Source of the DNA: Treponema sp.
Lineage (GTDB): Bacteria; Spirochaetota; Spirochaetia; Treponematales; Treponemataceae
DNA: 64,000 nt
NCBI GenBank assembly: GCA_017553635.1
Contig: JAFZKN010000007.1
Coordinates: 124,001 to 188,000, forward strand
Direction of reading: 5' to 3'
The notes under the pieces are model-generated. The model saw only the letters and a program-made list of their open reading frames with translations. It was not told where the DNA came from and did not search any database. Position 1 is the first letter of the stretch. The number at the start of each line of letters is the position of its first letter. The position numbers and the translations under genes are program-made. Positions 34,801-42,412 of the stretch are shown piece after piece.

Positions 34801-34817
34801 CTATCTTTTTGTGATAG
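34801..34817. promoter_or_regulatory. Regulon box J (CTATCT-TTTTG-TGATAG)
   Basis: One mismatch from the consensus. Its centre is 59 bp from that of box K, the same spacing as the divergent pair E/F, which suggests it served a minus-strand gene now lost next to the solo IS end. No convincing -10 is visible on either side. Confidence 0.6.
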
Positions 34818-34859
34818 TCGTGTTAAATTATTGAAGAAATATTCCTATATTTGCTTTCC

Positions 34860-34893
34860 TTATCACGATATGATAGATTTTTCGTATTATTTT
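34860..34893 (+). promoter_or_regulatory. Regulon box K (TTATCA-CGATA-TGATAG) with -10
   Basis: Palindrome at 34860-34876. TATTTT at 34888-34893 follows at 11 bp and ends 6 bp before the ATG at 34900, predicting a leaderless transcript for the exonuclease gene. Confidence 0.7.
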
Positions 34894-34899
34894 AGGCTT

Positions 34900-35481
34900 A
34901 TGAACGATAAATTAGATTACATTGCAATCGACTTTGAAACCGCAAATCAGTACAAAAACTCTGCCTGCTCAATTGGACTGGTACGCTTTATTAATGAGAA
35001 GGAAACAGATTCCTGTTATTCGTTAATCCACCCTGCAAAAATGTATTTTATTCCTGAATGGACCAGGAACATTCATCACATTTCTTATAGCCATGTACGC
35101 GATAAGCCTTACTTCCCGGAAATCTGGGATACAATGGTCATGCCCTTTATCAACAGAACACCGGGAATTCCGCTTGTAGCCCACAACGGGCATTCTTTTG
35201 ATATACCTGTAATCTGGGAATGCTGTAATTATTTCGGAATGGAAATTCCTTTTCTTACTTATTTTGATTCACTTCCTGTTGCAAGAAAAACGTGGCCTGA
35301 AGCCGAAAGTCACAAACTGACAGAACTGGGAAAAGACTTTAATATCAAGTATCTTGCCCATGATGCGTTGGAAGATTCCAGAACCTGCGGTCAAATTATA
35401 AATCTTGCAGCTGAAAAATGGTGCGTCCATTCAATAAATGAACTTCTTACAAAATGTGGATTAAATCTCTTAAAATTATAA
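34900..35481 (+). CDS. DnaQ-like 3'-5' exonuclease
   Basis: 193 residues. The DEDDh motifs are in order: DFETA (residues 10-14, Asp and Glu), HNGHSFDIPVIWECC (the second Asp) and HDALEDSRTCG (His and last Asp). This matches the stand-alone epsilon-type exonuclease family. I start at ATG 34900 rather than a TTG at 34831 because boxes J and K and their -10 lie between. No Shine-Dalgarno is seen. It could supply proofreading for the short DnaE-type polymerase of the same regulon, which has no functional PHP nuclease; this is inference. Confidence 0.87.
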   Translation: MNDKLDYIAIDFETANQYKNSACSIGLVRFINEKETDSCYSLIHPAKMYFIPEWTRNIHHISYSHVRDKPYFPEIWDTMVMPFINRTPGIPLVAHNGHSFDIPVIWECCNYFGMEIPFLTYFDSLPVARKTWPEAESHKLTELGKDFNIKYLAHDALEDSRTCGQIINLAAEKWCVHSINELLTKCGLNLLKL

Positions 35482-35485
35482 AAGT

Positions 35486-35518
35486 CTATCTTTAAAAGAT
35501 AGGGTTTTATGCTATAAT
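35486..35518 (+). promoter_or_regulatory. Regulon box L (CTATCT-TTAAA-AGATAG) with perfect -10
   Basis: A perfect 6-bp-arm palindrome at 35486-35502 with A/T changes at the inner position. TATAAT at 35513-35518 follows at 10 bp and ends 6 bp before the WYL gene's ATG. Indicates autoregulation. Confidence 0.8.
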
Positions 35519-35524
35519 AGAGTT

Positions 35525-36553
35525 ATGAATTTTTCAAAGCAGTTAGAAGAAGTAAATAAAAACCGTCGCTCAATTGGTAAACCTGAAGTAAAAATGACAA
35601 ACCGTCATATTGAAATGCTTCAGATCCTTAGAGATGCCCCTGAGCATCCTGCCGTCAAATATAATTCAAAATACTTTCAGAATCTATTCAAAGTAGCCAA
35701 TATTACTATTTTACGTATCGCTCAGGATTTACGAGACCTCAACCTCATAGAAACTAAACATCAGCAGTATGTACTTAAAGAAGGTTTTGACGAATGGGAC
35801 GAGCTCTTTGATAAAGATGCAAAAAATCAGATTGTCCTGATTGCCGGTATCAAGGGCTTACTTCAACAGTATAAAGGAACTCCCCTTTTTGATAATATTG
35901 AAAAACTCTTCTATTTATTTGAACCAAAAATTGCAAAATCAAGCGGCCTTATTTCTTCCGCAAGAATTGCAGTTCCACCTCAGATGGAATTTAATATCAA
36001 TTTAAGTAACTGGGAAAAGATTCTTAAGGCAATGGAACAGAATCGAAAAATCAAAACCAGATACACAGCTCCCTATAAGAATTCTGAAATTCAAAGAACT
36101 CTCTGGCCCTACCAGGTTCTTCTGGATAACGGAACCGTTTATCTCTTTGCCCACAGCGAATACAATGATGTTGATTTGCTTTATGACCTCAATAAGTTAG
36201 ACGGAATTACTATAACAAACGAAGAGTTTGAACTTCCTGTAGATTTCGATTTTACAAAACGATGTAAGGGTGGCAGACTTGGAGCCTTTTCAAGTAATAA
36301 AGTCGTGAAATACGAAATTGAAGTTACCGGTTATGCAAGTTACTGGATAAAAGACCATAAATGGGCAGATGACCAGACTTTTGAAGATATTGATGATGAG
36401 GATGTAATAATCAGATTCTCTTCATGCCAGTTTGCAAAAGTCATGGAACTTGTTCTAAGCCTTGGCTCAAGCGCAAAACCGCTTGCTCCAAAGTCATTTG
36501 TAGATAAGTGGAAAGAAGAAGTCACCGCAATGTTTGAAAGTTTAAGTGAATAA
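35525..36553 (+). CDS. WYL-domain transcriptional regulator (candidate master of the island)
   Basis: 342 residues. An N-terminal winged helix-turn-helix covers about residues 25-95 (NRHIEMLQILRDAPEHPAVK, ITILRIAQDLRDLNLIETK). The WYL domain follows, with LWPYQVLLDNGTVYLFAHS carrying the sheet and ligand-binding residues, and a C-terminal WCX extension. WYL regulators such as PafBC and DriD respond to nucleic-acid ligands or DNA damage, and BrxR/CapW control phage defence. Box L overlaps its own promoter, and the same box precedes most units of the island, so this is the likely cognate factor. The ATG lies 6 bp after the -10 with no ribosome binding site: leaderless. Confidence 0.88.
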   Translation: MNFSKQLEEVNKNRRSIGKPEVKMTNRHIEMLQILRDAPEHPAVKYNSKYFQNLFKVANITILRIAQDLRDLNLIETKHQQYVLKEGFDEWDELFDKDAKNQIVLIAGIKGLLQQYKGTPLFDNIEKLFYLFEPKIAKSSGLISSARIAVPPQMEFNINLSNWEKILKAMEQNRKIKTRYTAPYKNSEIQRTLWPYQVLLDNGTVYLFAHSEYNDVDLLYDLNKLDGITITNEEFELPVDFDFTKRCKGGRLGAFSSNKVVKYEIEVTGYASYWIKDHKWADDQTFEDIDDEDVIIRFSSCQFAKVMELVLSLGSSAKPLAPKSFVDKWKEEVTAMFESLSE

Positions 36554-36845
36554 ATGAATGCGAAAACTCTGATTAACATCCCGTGATCAATAATCCTCTA
36601 CATCCCTAAAACTCATCTTCTTCCTGTCATTCCGTTTCTGCACCCCCTTCCCGCCGGAAGCCTTCTGACGTAAATCGCCGTTAGTCAAAACAGAGATAGA
36701 CTTCTCACTGGACTGACGGCGCTTTCAAAGCTCGCTCCAAAGGCGAAATTGACAGCCGGACTTTCCGTTCACTATTCTGGTGGCTCATCCCTTTCAAAAG
36801 ATGTGGAAAAATGGCTTAAAAAATGCGGATTAAAGGAGTAAAAGA
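36554..36845 (+). other. Gene-poor junction with coding remnants
   Basis: No intact gene. The last 85 bp hold an open tail that ends SKDVEKWLKKCGLKE before a TAA at 36840, with no start; it looks like the 3' end of a lost gene. The GC content rises around 36640-36760. This marks the right edge of the island. Confidence 0.45.
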
Positions 36846-37136
36846 ATGATTTCAAGCCAGCGCTTAAGAATGACTATCGACATTACTATGACCATCCTCT
36901 CCATCATCCTCATGGGCGGAAACTATTTGTTCCCGGCAGACCTTGTTCACGAAATCTTAGGCGTGGGGCTTTTTATACTGTGGGGCGTCTGGAAGTATCT
37001 GATTTTACAGCAGCAGTTTTTGTTCTTTGACTTGGAACGTGGCTACATTCTTTTTGCCCTGGACTACATTTCTATTATCATATTATTTGCTACAATTTCA
37101 CATCTGGTAACAAGAAGATTAAAAAAGAATAGATAA
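36846..37136 (+). CDS. Small membrane protein, DUF4405-like
   Basis: 96 residues with three hydrophobic segments. RMTIDITMTILSIILMGGNY and DLVHEILGVGLFILWGVWKY resemble DUF4405, a family of small membrane proteins related to b-type cytochromes, but the second histidine pair normally following the HE motif is replaced (WKYL), so haem binding is doubtful. AAAGGAG precedes the ATG. Possibly a shortened or decaying copy, given the remnants on both sides. Confidence 0.6.
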   Translation: MISSQRLRMTIDITMTILSIILMGGNYLFPADLVHEILGVGLFILWGVWKYLILQQQFLFFDLERGYILFALDYISIIILFATISHLVTRRLKKNR

Positions 37137-37152
37137 ATCAGGAGAACTAAAA

Positions 37153-37314
37153 TGGCAATTACAGTAAATCTTCGTTACACAGGAAAAAACGATGCGGCTC
37201 AAGCCTTTGCCCGCGAAATGATTTTAAGAAGTATTTTTTATCAGAAATTCAGCGGGCTTTTTGCATTGTAAAAGTCAAGGGCATAAAAAAACTGCCCGGA
37301 ATGGACAGTTTTAA
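37153..37314 (+). pseudogene. N-terminal remnant of an antibiotic-biosynthesis-monooxygenase-like gene
   Basis: AGGAGAAC precedes an ATG. The first 23 residues, MAITVNLRYTGKNDAAQAFA and on, match the usual start of small ABM/quinol monooxygenase proteins (about 95-100 residues). After that the frame becomes unrelated and runs through the rpmB terminator to a stop at 37312. The body of the gene has been lost. Confidence 0.5.
37284..37312 (-). terminator. rpmB intrinsic terminator
   Basis: On the minus strand a 10-bp stem (37312-37303 with 37297-37288, one G-U pair) is followed by a run of seven T residues, just after the rpmB stop. Confidence 0.85.
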
Positions 37315-37335
37315 CTTTAAGATTGTTTTACAAAC

Positions 37336-37560
37336 TTAGTTTGTAGAAGCTGGTGTTTCTTTTGGAACGCGAACTTTCTTCTGAACGAATCCGCTTCTAA
37401 GACAGCGTGTGCATACATTGAGTGTACGTGTTGTACCACCGATTTCTGTCTTTACTTTAAGCAAATTTGGACGCCATGTGCGTTTTGTATGATTATAAGT
37501 CTTACTAACTTTGCATCCGTGCAAAGGTGCTTTTCCGCAAACATCACAAGTTCTAGACAT
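37336..37560 (-). CDS. rpmB: 50S ribosomal protein L28
   Basis: 74 residues starting MSRTCDVCGKAPLHGCKVSK and continuing with RTWRPNLLKVKTEI, the L28 signature. It keeps both cysteine pairs (CDVC and CTRC), the zinc-binding form. The ATG at 37560 is 5 bp after AGGTGA; a GTG at 37569 is less likely. Housekeeping gene transcribed singly, with a strong terminator. Confidence 0.95.
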   Translation of the reverse strand: MSRTCDVCGKAPLHGCKVSKTYNHTKRTWRPNLLKVKTEIGGTTRTLNVCTRCLRSGFVQKKVRVPKETPASTN

Positions 37561-37636
37561 ATATTTCACCTACCTTACTAAATATACAACGTGAGTTTTT
37601 GTATATTATAGAAAAAGTAAGTTAATGTCAATACAT

Positions 37637-37806
37637 GCGGTAAATTTCACTTCAAGGCAGGCACTGCTTTTGCCGCATGTTTCGAGAATTGCAGAGCAAT
37701 TCTCTCATTCACTTCCCGGTAAGGAAGCGGTAAACTTCCCTTCAAGCCCAATACTGCTTTTTCCGCATGTTTCGAGAATCGCGGAGCAATTCTCTCATTC
37801 ACTTCC
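37637..37806. repeat. Two tandem copies of an 80-bp hairpin repeat (period 90 bp)
   Basis: Copies at 37637-37716 and 37727-37806 share GCGGTAAA at the start and GCATGTTTCGAGAAT...AATTCTCTCATTCACTTCC at the end. Each contains a 9-bp stem with a 3-nt loop (GAGAATTGC/GCAATTCTC in copy 1, 37684-37704). A related third copy lies at 46815-46865. It resembles a REP-like dispersed element. The region holds no gene. Confidence 0.8.
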
Positions 37807-37814
37807 GCTGAACA

Positions 37815-39449
37815 TCACTCCACGAACTGCCAGATGGCCGGCATTACGCCTGTAGAGGACTTGTAATCCAACGCTACGACCTCGACCTTATCGCCGTCGA
37901 CATCAACAAGGGCTGCCGCACCCTTTATCCTGCCCTTTCCACGACAGATTCCGAGGTTTATTTTTGTAAATTCAGCCTTAGCTCTGTCAGGTCTGTAAAA
38001 CATAAACGCATCTTTTTTGCCCAGAGGATCGCGTAAAACTACGACATCAAAAATATCAAGATAATGCGGAATTTCATTCTCAGAAACATGTGCTCCGGTG
38101 TCTAAAAGAACATTTACACGGTCTTCGCCAACGGGAGCGGCAATTGCCCTGTATGTCGAGTCGGGGTCGGCAGTAAAGACACGAAGAGTTGTTCCATGAA
38201 CAGTCTGCTCATACACAGAACCCGGTTCCGGGTCAAAAATAAGGGCATCAAATCCGTAAAAAAAGCGGGCCTCTTTTCCTGCCGCATCGCGTAAAAGTAT
38301 TTCTGCTTCATCTGTCGAAGTTTTATATCTGTCCCACTTCCATGTCCGGCGTATTCCGGCACCGGTTTTTCCACTTCCTGCAATTAAGAAAGTCTGCTTC
38401 CGGCCGCAGGGCTTTGCCGGGATTAAATTTGATTCAGCATAAAAACCAAGATAAAAATGCGAAGTGCATTCAACTTTGTCATCCTGAATATAATCAAAGG
38501 TCGATGAGTGATCAAACACCATCATCTGTTCTGCGTTCTGTACCCCGTTGTATGAATAAAGAACCGAAACGCTTTCTGGACTGTCAATTTCTGCATAGCG
38601 CGGATCTTCCCTGTTGAACAGAGTATTAAGCGTAACTTTATCGTGCATTGCAGTCACACATGGAATCTGATAATGCGAGCAGTCAACGGACGCGATTAAA
38701 AGTGAACTTCGTGAGTTTGGGAGATTGCGCGAATCGTCCGAAAGTTCTGAAGTGCGCGGTTTTAAATCAGTGCCACTGTCACTCGGAATTTCATCTGCAA
38801 TTTTTGAAAGAACTTTCCCGAGCTTTGAAAAATATTTAAACTCATCATCTGATGAAAGCATCTTTACTGTAATCGGAACGACTTTTGCATCAGGAAAATA
38901 ATGTTTTATAAACGGCATGTGAACAAAAATTCCGTGTTCGTCTTTCCATAAATCATCCTGAATGCTTACAGCATCTTTAATCTCTTCATCGTTTTTAATT
39001 TTTAAAATAATGTTTTTATCAGGTTCAATCTTTCCTTCGGGAGTATCAAAAACAATATCTTCTGGCATCGTAATTAATTTTTTTCCGCGTTCAAAATGAT
39101 CTGGAGCAACGATAAATATTATTTTAGGATCACAAACCTTTGAAACAGCCTTATATAAACTGTTCTGTCTTCCTGTTGTTATGTCATGATGCGGAATCAT
39201 AATCGAAGCAGGACACAACTGTGGAATTTCATAAGCGGGAGTCTTTTTAAAAATATGTTCCCACATATTTAAATCGTTATAGTATATATATTGAACTGCA
39301 GTTTTATTTAATTCGCAATCCATTTGGGACTGTATTTTTTTTGAGTCAGAAGAATTATTTTTGCAGGAAATGACTGCGGCTAAAAATAAGACCGTCCAGA
39401 TGAACGGCCTTATTCCATCACAGCGGTGCTGTAATAATTTTATTTTCAT
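37815..39449 (-). CDS. Lipoprotein with a MEMO1/AmmeMemoRadiSam-B-like domain
   Basis: 544 residues. An N-terminal hydrophobic segment ends in a possible lipobox (AAVISC), so it should be an envelope lipoprotein. Residues 80-330 follow the MEMO family: IMIPHHDITTG, FIVAPDHFERG, EHGIFVHMPFIKHYFPDAKV, and ASVDCSHYQ, keeping the histidines of the possible metal site. The C-terminal 200 residues (KTGAGIRRTWKWDRY, VVLRDPLGKKDAFM) are unrelated and unrecognised. MEMO proteins are usually cytoplasmic and beside radical-SAM genes; that context is absent. It overlaps the upstream gene by an ATGA. Confidence 0.75.
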   Translation of the reverse strand: MKIKLLQHRCDGIRPFIWTVLFLAAVISCKNNSSDSKKIQSQMDCELNKTAVQYIYYNDLNMWEHIFKKTPAYEIPQLCPASIMIPHHDITTGRQNSLYKAVSKVCDPKIIFIVAPDHFERGKKLITMPEDIVFDTPEGKIEPDKNIILKIKNDEEIKDAVSIQDDLWKDEHGIFVHMPFIKHYFPDAKVVPITVKMLSSDDEFKYFSKLGKVLSKIADEIPSDSGTDLKPRTSELSDDSRNLPNSRSSLLIASVDCSHYQIPCVTAMHDKVTLNTLFNREDPRYAEIDSPESVSVLYSYNGVQNAEQMMVFDHSSTFDYIQDDKVECTSHFYLGFYAESNLIPAKPCGRKQTFLIAGSGKTGAGIRRTWKWDRYKTSTDEAEILLRDAAGKEARFFYGFDALIFDPEPGSVYEQTVHGTTLRVFTADPDSTYRAIAAPVGEDRVNVLLDTGAHVSENEIPHYLDIFDVVVLRDPLGKKDAFMFYRPDRAKAEFTKINLGICRGKGRIKGAAALVDVDGDKVEVVALDYKSSTGVMPAIWQFVE

Positions 39450-40465
39450 TTATAGCGCTTTCCGCCCCATTCAACTACTGTAAAGCCTTTTCTCTCAGTT
39501 GAAGTCAAAGTCTGCGGTTTTACATTTATTTTTTTATCAAGCTTTTTATGATCAAAGTAAACTCTTATTACTGTATCCGGTTTTGGAGAAACAGTTAAAG
39601 GCGCTTCTTCATCAATTCTTTTCTGAGAATAGAATGTAATGAATACATATTTTTTACCGCTCAACTGCGGAACCCAGTATTCTGTAAAGTCTGCAATTTC
39701 TTTTTTATTTAATCCGAGAAGTGCAAGTTTTTCTTCGAAGAAAGACTGTAATTTTTTAGATTCAACTACAAAACCTTCTGACATATCAATATCATCAGAA
39801 CCGTCATTGCTTTCCCAGAAAAGATATGGATAAGATTTATTTTTATCTCCAAGCAAATCTGTAATTTCACTTTCCGGAGTTGCAGAAACTGTCCATCCTT
39901 TATTGTATGGTGGAATTGATTCTGTTACACCGCCGGCCGGTTCAACTTTTACATTTATCTTCTGAGTTTTTTGAGGATAAAGATAAATTACAGGCTTTGC
40001 TCTTTCTGCCATTCCGCCGTTATGAACATAACACATGAAGTCGCAGATTTTTATTGCACCGTCTTTAAATGTTGCAACAAATTTATAATAGTTAGAACCG
40101 TATGCAAGGTTTTCAAATCTTCCTGAAACATTGTAGATAAAAGTTGTTGAACCGCTCTGATACTGCTTTAAAACAAAGTCATCAATTGGATTTGTATCAC
40201 CAGGGTTTTTCTTTCCGCCTCTTACAAGATATTCTTCTATCGCTTTATAACTTACAGGCGACCAGAGAACACGGATCGAAACACAGTCAGAAGAAACTTC
40301 TCCGTTAAATGTTTCTTTAAGATCATTAAGTCCGTCATTGTAAGCATAGAAATCACTTTCATTGCCCGGGCTTGCAATTTTTATATATGAGTCATATCCT
40401 GCAAAAGCAGCCGAACCTGCAAACGCAAACAGAAACGATAAAATTATTCCTTTATAAAAACGCAT
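39446..40465 (-). CDS. Secreted protein with KPVIYLYP motif, unknown function
   Basis: 339 residues with a clear Sec signal peptide (residues 1-23, ending AFAG). The middle carries KPVIYLYPQKTQKINVKVEP, a phrase found in many uncharacterised exported proteins, followed by an acidic beta-rich C-terminus (WESNDGSDDIDMSEGFVVES). It is probably periplasmic or surface-exposed. It is the fourth gene of a minus-strand run of exported proteins that also includes an MBL hydrolase. Confidence 0.72.
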   Translation of the reverse strand: MRFYKGIILSFLFAFAGSAAFAGYDSYIKIASPGNESDFYAYNDGLNDLKETFNGEVSSDCVSIRVLWSPVSYKAIEEYLVRGGKKNPGDTNPIDDFVLKQYQSGSTTFIYNVSGRFENLAYGSNYYKFVATFKDGAIKICDFMCYVHNGGMAERAKPVIYLYPQKTQKINVKVEPAGGVTESIPPYNKGWTVSATPESEITDLLGDKNKSYPYLFWESNDGSDDIDMSEGFVVESKKLQSFFEEKLALLGLNKKEIADFTEYWVPQLSGKKYVFITFYSQKRIDEEAPLTVSPKPDTVIRVYFDHKKLDKKINVKPQTLTSTERKGFTVVEWGGKRYK

Positions 40466-40520
40466 ATTTCACCTCTTTATTCTGAATTGAATAAATTATA
40501 GCACTTTTTTATATTTCAAT

Positions 40521-41441
40521 TCAAAGTATTTCAAGATCAAGCGTATCATATCCCGGGCTTACAGAGCCTCCATCTTTTACGATGCTTTCAAGAATTGGAA
40601 ACTCGGACAAATGTCCGTCGATATATTCCTGCACCTGAATATGGCTCAAATCGTGAGTAAGATGTGTAAACCATGTATGACGCGGTTCAAGTTTTGAACT
40701 GCACTCGAGGGCTTTATCAAAATTAAAATGAGTTGAATGTTCGCGGATACGAAGTGCATCAATTACAAGATGATCAAGAATTCCTTTATTCCTATTAATA
40801 ATTTCAACTGAAGAATCGCTCAAATAACTTAAATCTGTTAAATATGCAATCGAATGAATTTTTCCATCCCTGTTTTTTTCTGAAAAAAGATAACCTGTCG
40901 AAGGAAGTTTTCCATGAAGCATATGAATCGGAATTATCGACATCGTTCCGATTACGAGCGGATTTTTTTCTGAGAATTCATTTATGTCCCACAAATCAAT
41001 ACGAGGCTTCCCGCCACCTTTCTGAGTGTTTTTAAATACATAATCAAAATGTCTGAATATTGCTTTTTTTGCACGTGAATCTGAAAAAACTTTAAGTCCT
41101 TCACCGTGCCTTTTTAAAATTGAATCAAGAAATGTTGTCTGTTTATGCCATACTCCACCCTGCTTTGTGCTTGAAAAAATTCTTATATCATCAAGTCCGT
41201 GGAGGTGGTCAGCATGTCCGTGCGTCATTAAAACAGCATCGAGACTTTTTATCCCCTGACGCAGGGCCTGAATTCTAAACTCAGGCCCTGTATCAATCAC
41301 GATATTATGTTCACCGTCTGTAACAAATGCACTTGCACGATAACGATTATCGCGAGGATCTTTTGATTTACATACAGGGCAGTCACAGCCAATGACCGGA
41401 ACGCCGTGGCTCGTGCCTGACCCCATAATCGTAAGCTTCAT
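40521..41441 (-). CDS. MBL-fold metallohydrolase, PhnP-like
   Basis: 306 residues. It begins LTIMGSGTSHGVPVIGCDCP, with the CxCxxC-like cysteines typical of PhnP relatives, and has the metal motif THGHADHLHGLDD. Later histidines are in PIHMLHGKLP and the C-terminal THLTHDL. PhnP cleaves cyclic ribose phosphates in phosphonate breakdown, but most relatives are general phosphodiesterases; no phn genes are nearby. There is no signal peptide. It starts 8 bp after the upstream SH3 gene's stop. Confidence 0.87.
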   Translation of the reverse strand: MKLTIMGSGTSHGVPVIGCDCPVCKSKDPRDNRYRASAFVTDGEHNIVIDTGPEFRIQALRQGIKSLDAVLMTHGHADHLHGLDDIRIFSSTKQGGVWHKQTTFLDSILKRHGEGLKVFSDSRAKKAIFRHFDYVFKNTQKGGGKPRIDLWDINEFSEKNPLVIGTMSIIPIHMLHGKLPSTGYLFSEKNRDGKIHSIAYLTDLSYLSDSSVEIINRNKGILDHLVIDALRIREHSTHFNFDKALECSSKLEPRHTWFTHLTHDLSHIQVQEYIDGHLSEFPILESIVKDGGSVSPGYDTLDLEIL

Positions 41442-41449
41442 TTTTTTAA

Positions 41450-42397
41450 TTATTCGATATTAGCAGTACTTCCGAAAATCCAGCCGTCTATACTGTCTTC
41501 GCCGGGTGTAGTAATGTGATACCAGTAATCTTCTTCTTTACCGATTTTATCTTTTTTTGTTGTTCTTTCAGTAGCCATAAAGTGAGCACCATCAGTGAGT
41601 TTGCCTACAATCTTAGATGATTTTCCAGGCTTTTCGCGCACATTTACATTTGACCCGTCAGAATCAATTACACCGCTTGCAGAATAGCTTTCTACAGGGC
41701 TGTTAGAAATGTCAGTTCCAAATTTTTGTGATTTCTTATTAAGAACAAATTCCCTTATTCCAGATGAACTTGCTGCACTTTCTGCCTGAGAGAAGAGAAG
41801 AACAATTTCATCTCTTGATTTATTAAGATCCATTTCCATAGCAGAATTAACAAGACAAACTGCATCATAATCTGAACTGTTATTTGAAAGAATTCTTCTT
41901 AATACATATGCTTTTCTGATTCTTCCGAAAATTGCACTGTCAAAATAATACACAGCCTGTAACAAATCATCATAGCTGCCCGTTGTGCATTCAATTACCA
42001 CAGTACCTGCAGGAATTGGTTTTGCTTCAATAGCACCAACGCTTCCAACTGTAAATACAGGAGTATCTTCTGTAATAACATATCTTTCTCCTGCATCGCC
42101 CTGGTTAACTACAAATCTTACATCTGTATAATATTCTTCACCTTCGTAATAAATTTCAATATACTGTCCACCCCAGTCGTTTACAGAATTACCAACTTTA
42201 GCAGGTGTAAATACATCACTAAAAATATCAATACTTGTTCCGATATCAAGAGAACCTTTGTATTTAAGGTTATCTCCTTCTCTTGCATAAATCCATGAAG
42301 GATTTCTAAGAACATAACCGCTACTTCCTCCGCCGGCAAAAGCAAGAGAAGCCAAACTTAAAAGCATTGCTGCTGCAACTGTTAATTTCTTCATCAT
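41450..42397 (-). CDS. Secreted SH3-domain protein
   Basis: 315 residues. A signal peptide (MMKKLTVAAAMLLSLASLAF) is followed by an N-terminal beta domain and a C-terminal bacterial SH3 domain from about residue 245 (DGSNVNVREKPGKSSKIVGK, DYWYHITTPGEDSIDGWIFG). Such domains bind peptidoglycan or peptides. GGAGGA precedes the ATG. It follows the related lipoprotein gene by 15 bp. Confidence 0.8.
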   Translation of the reverse strand: MMKKLTVAAAMLLSLASLAFAGGGSSGYVLRNPSWIYAREGDNLKYKGSLDIGTSIDIFSDVFTPAKVGNSVNDWGGQYIEIYYEGEEYYTDVRFVVNQGDAGERYVITEDTPVFTVGSVGAIEAKPIPAGTVVIECTTGSYDDLLQAVYYFDSAIFGRIRKAYVLRRILSNNSSDYDAVCLVNSAMEMDLNKSRDEIVLLFSQAESAASSSGIREFVLNKKSQKFGTDISNSPVESYSASGVIDSDGSNVNVREKPGKSSKIVGKLTDGAHFMATERTTKKDKIGKEEDYWYHITTPGEDSIDGWIFGSTANIE

Positions 42398-42412
42398 TTT
42401 ATCCTCCTGCGA

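Noticed and set aside
19038..36553. CRISPR array or Cas locus in the island
   Set aside because: There are no regularly spaced repeats with unique spacers. The Cas4-like part of DUF2779 and the WYL gene alone do not make a CRISPR locus.
19038..36553. Prophage or integrative conjugative element
   Set aside because: I found no integrase, structural, relaxase or type IV secretion gene, and no att-like direct repeats at the edges. PcfJ alone is not evidence of conjugation.
37625..37855. 76-residue plus-strand ORF
   Set aside because: It is translated from the tandem hairpin repeat; its internal repetition reflects the DNA repeat, and there is no ribosome binding site.
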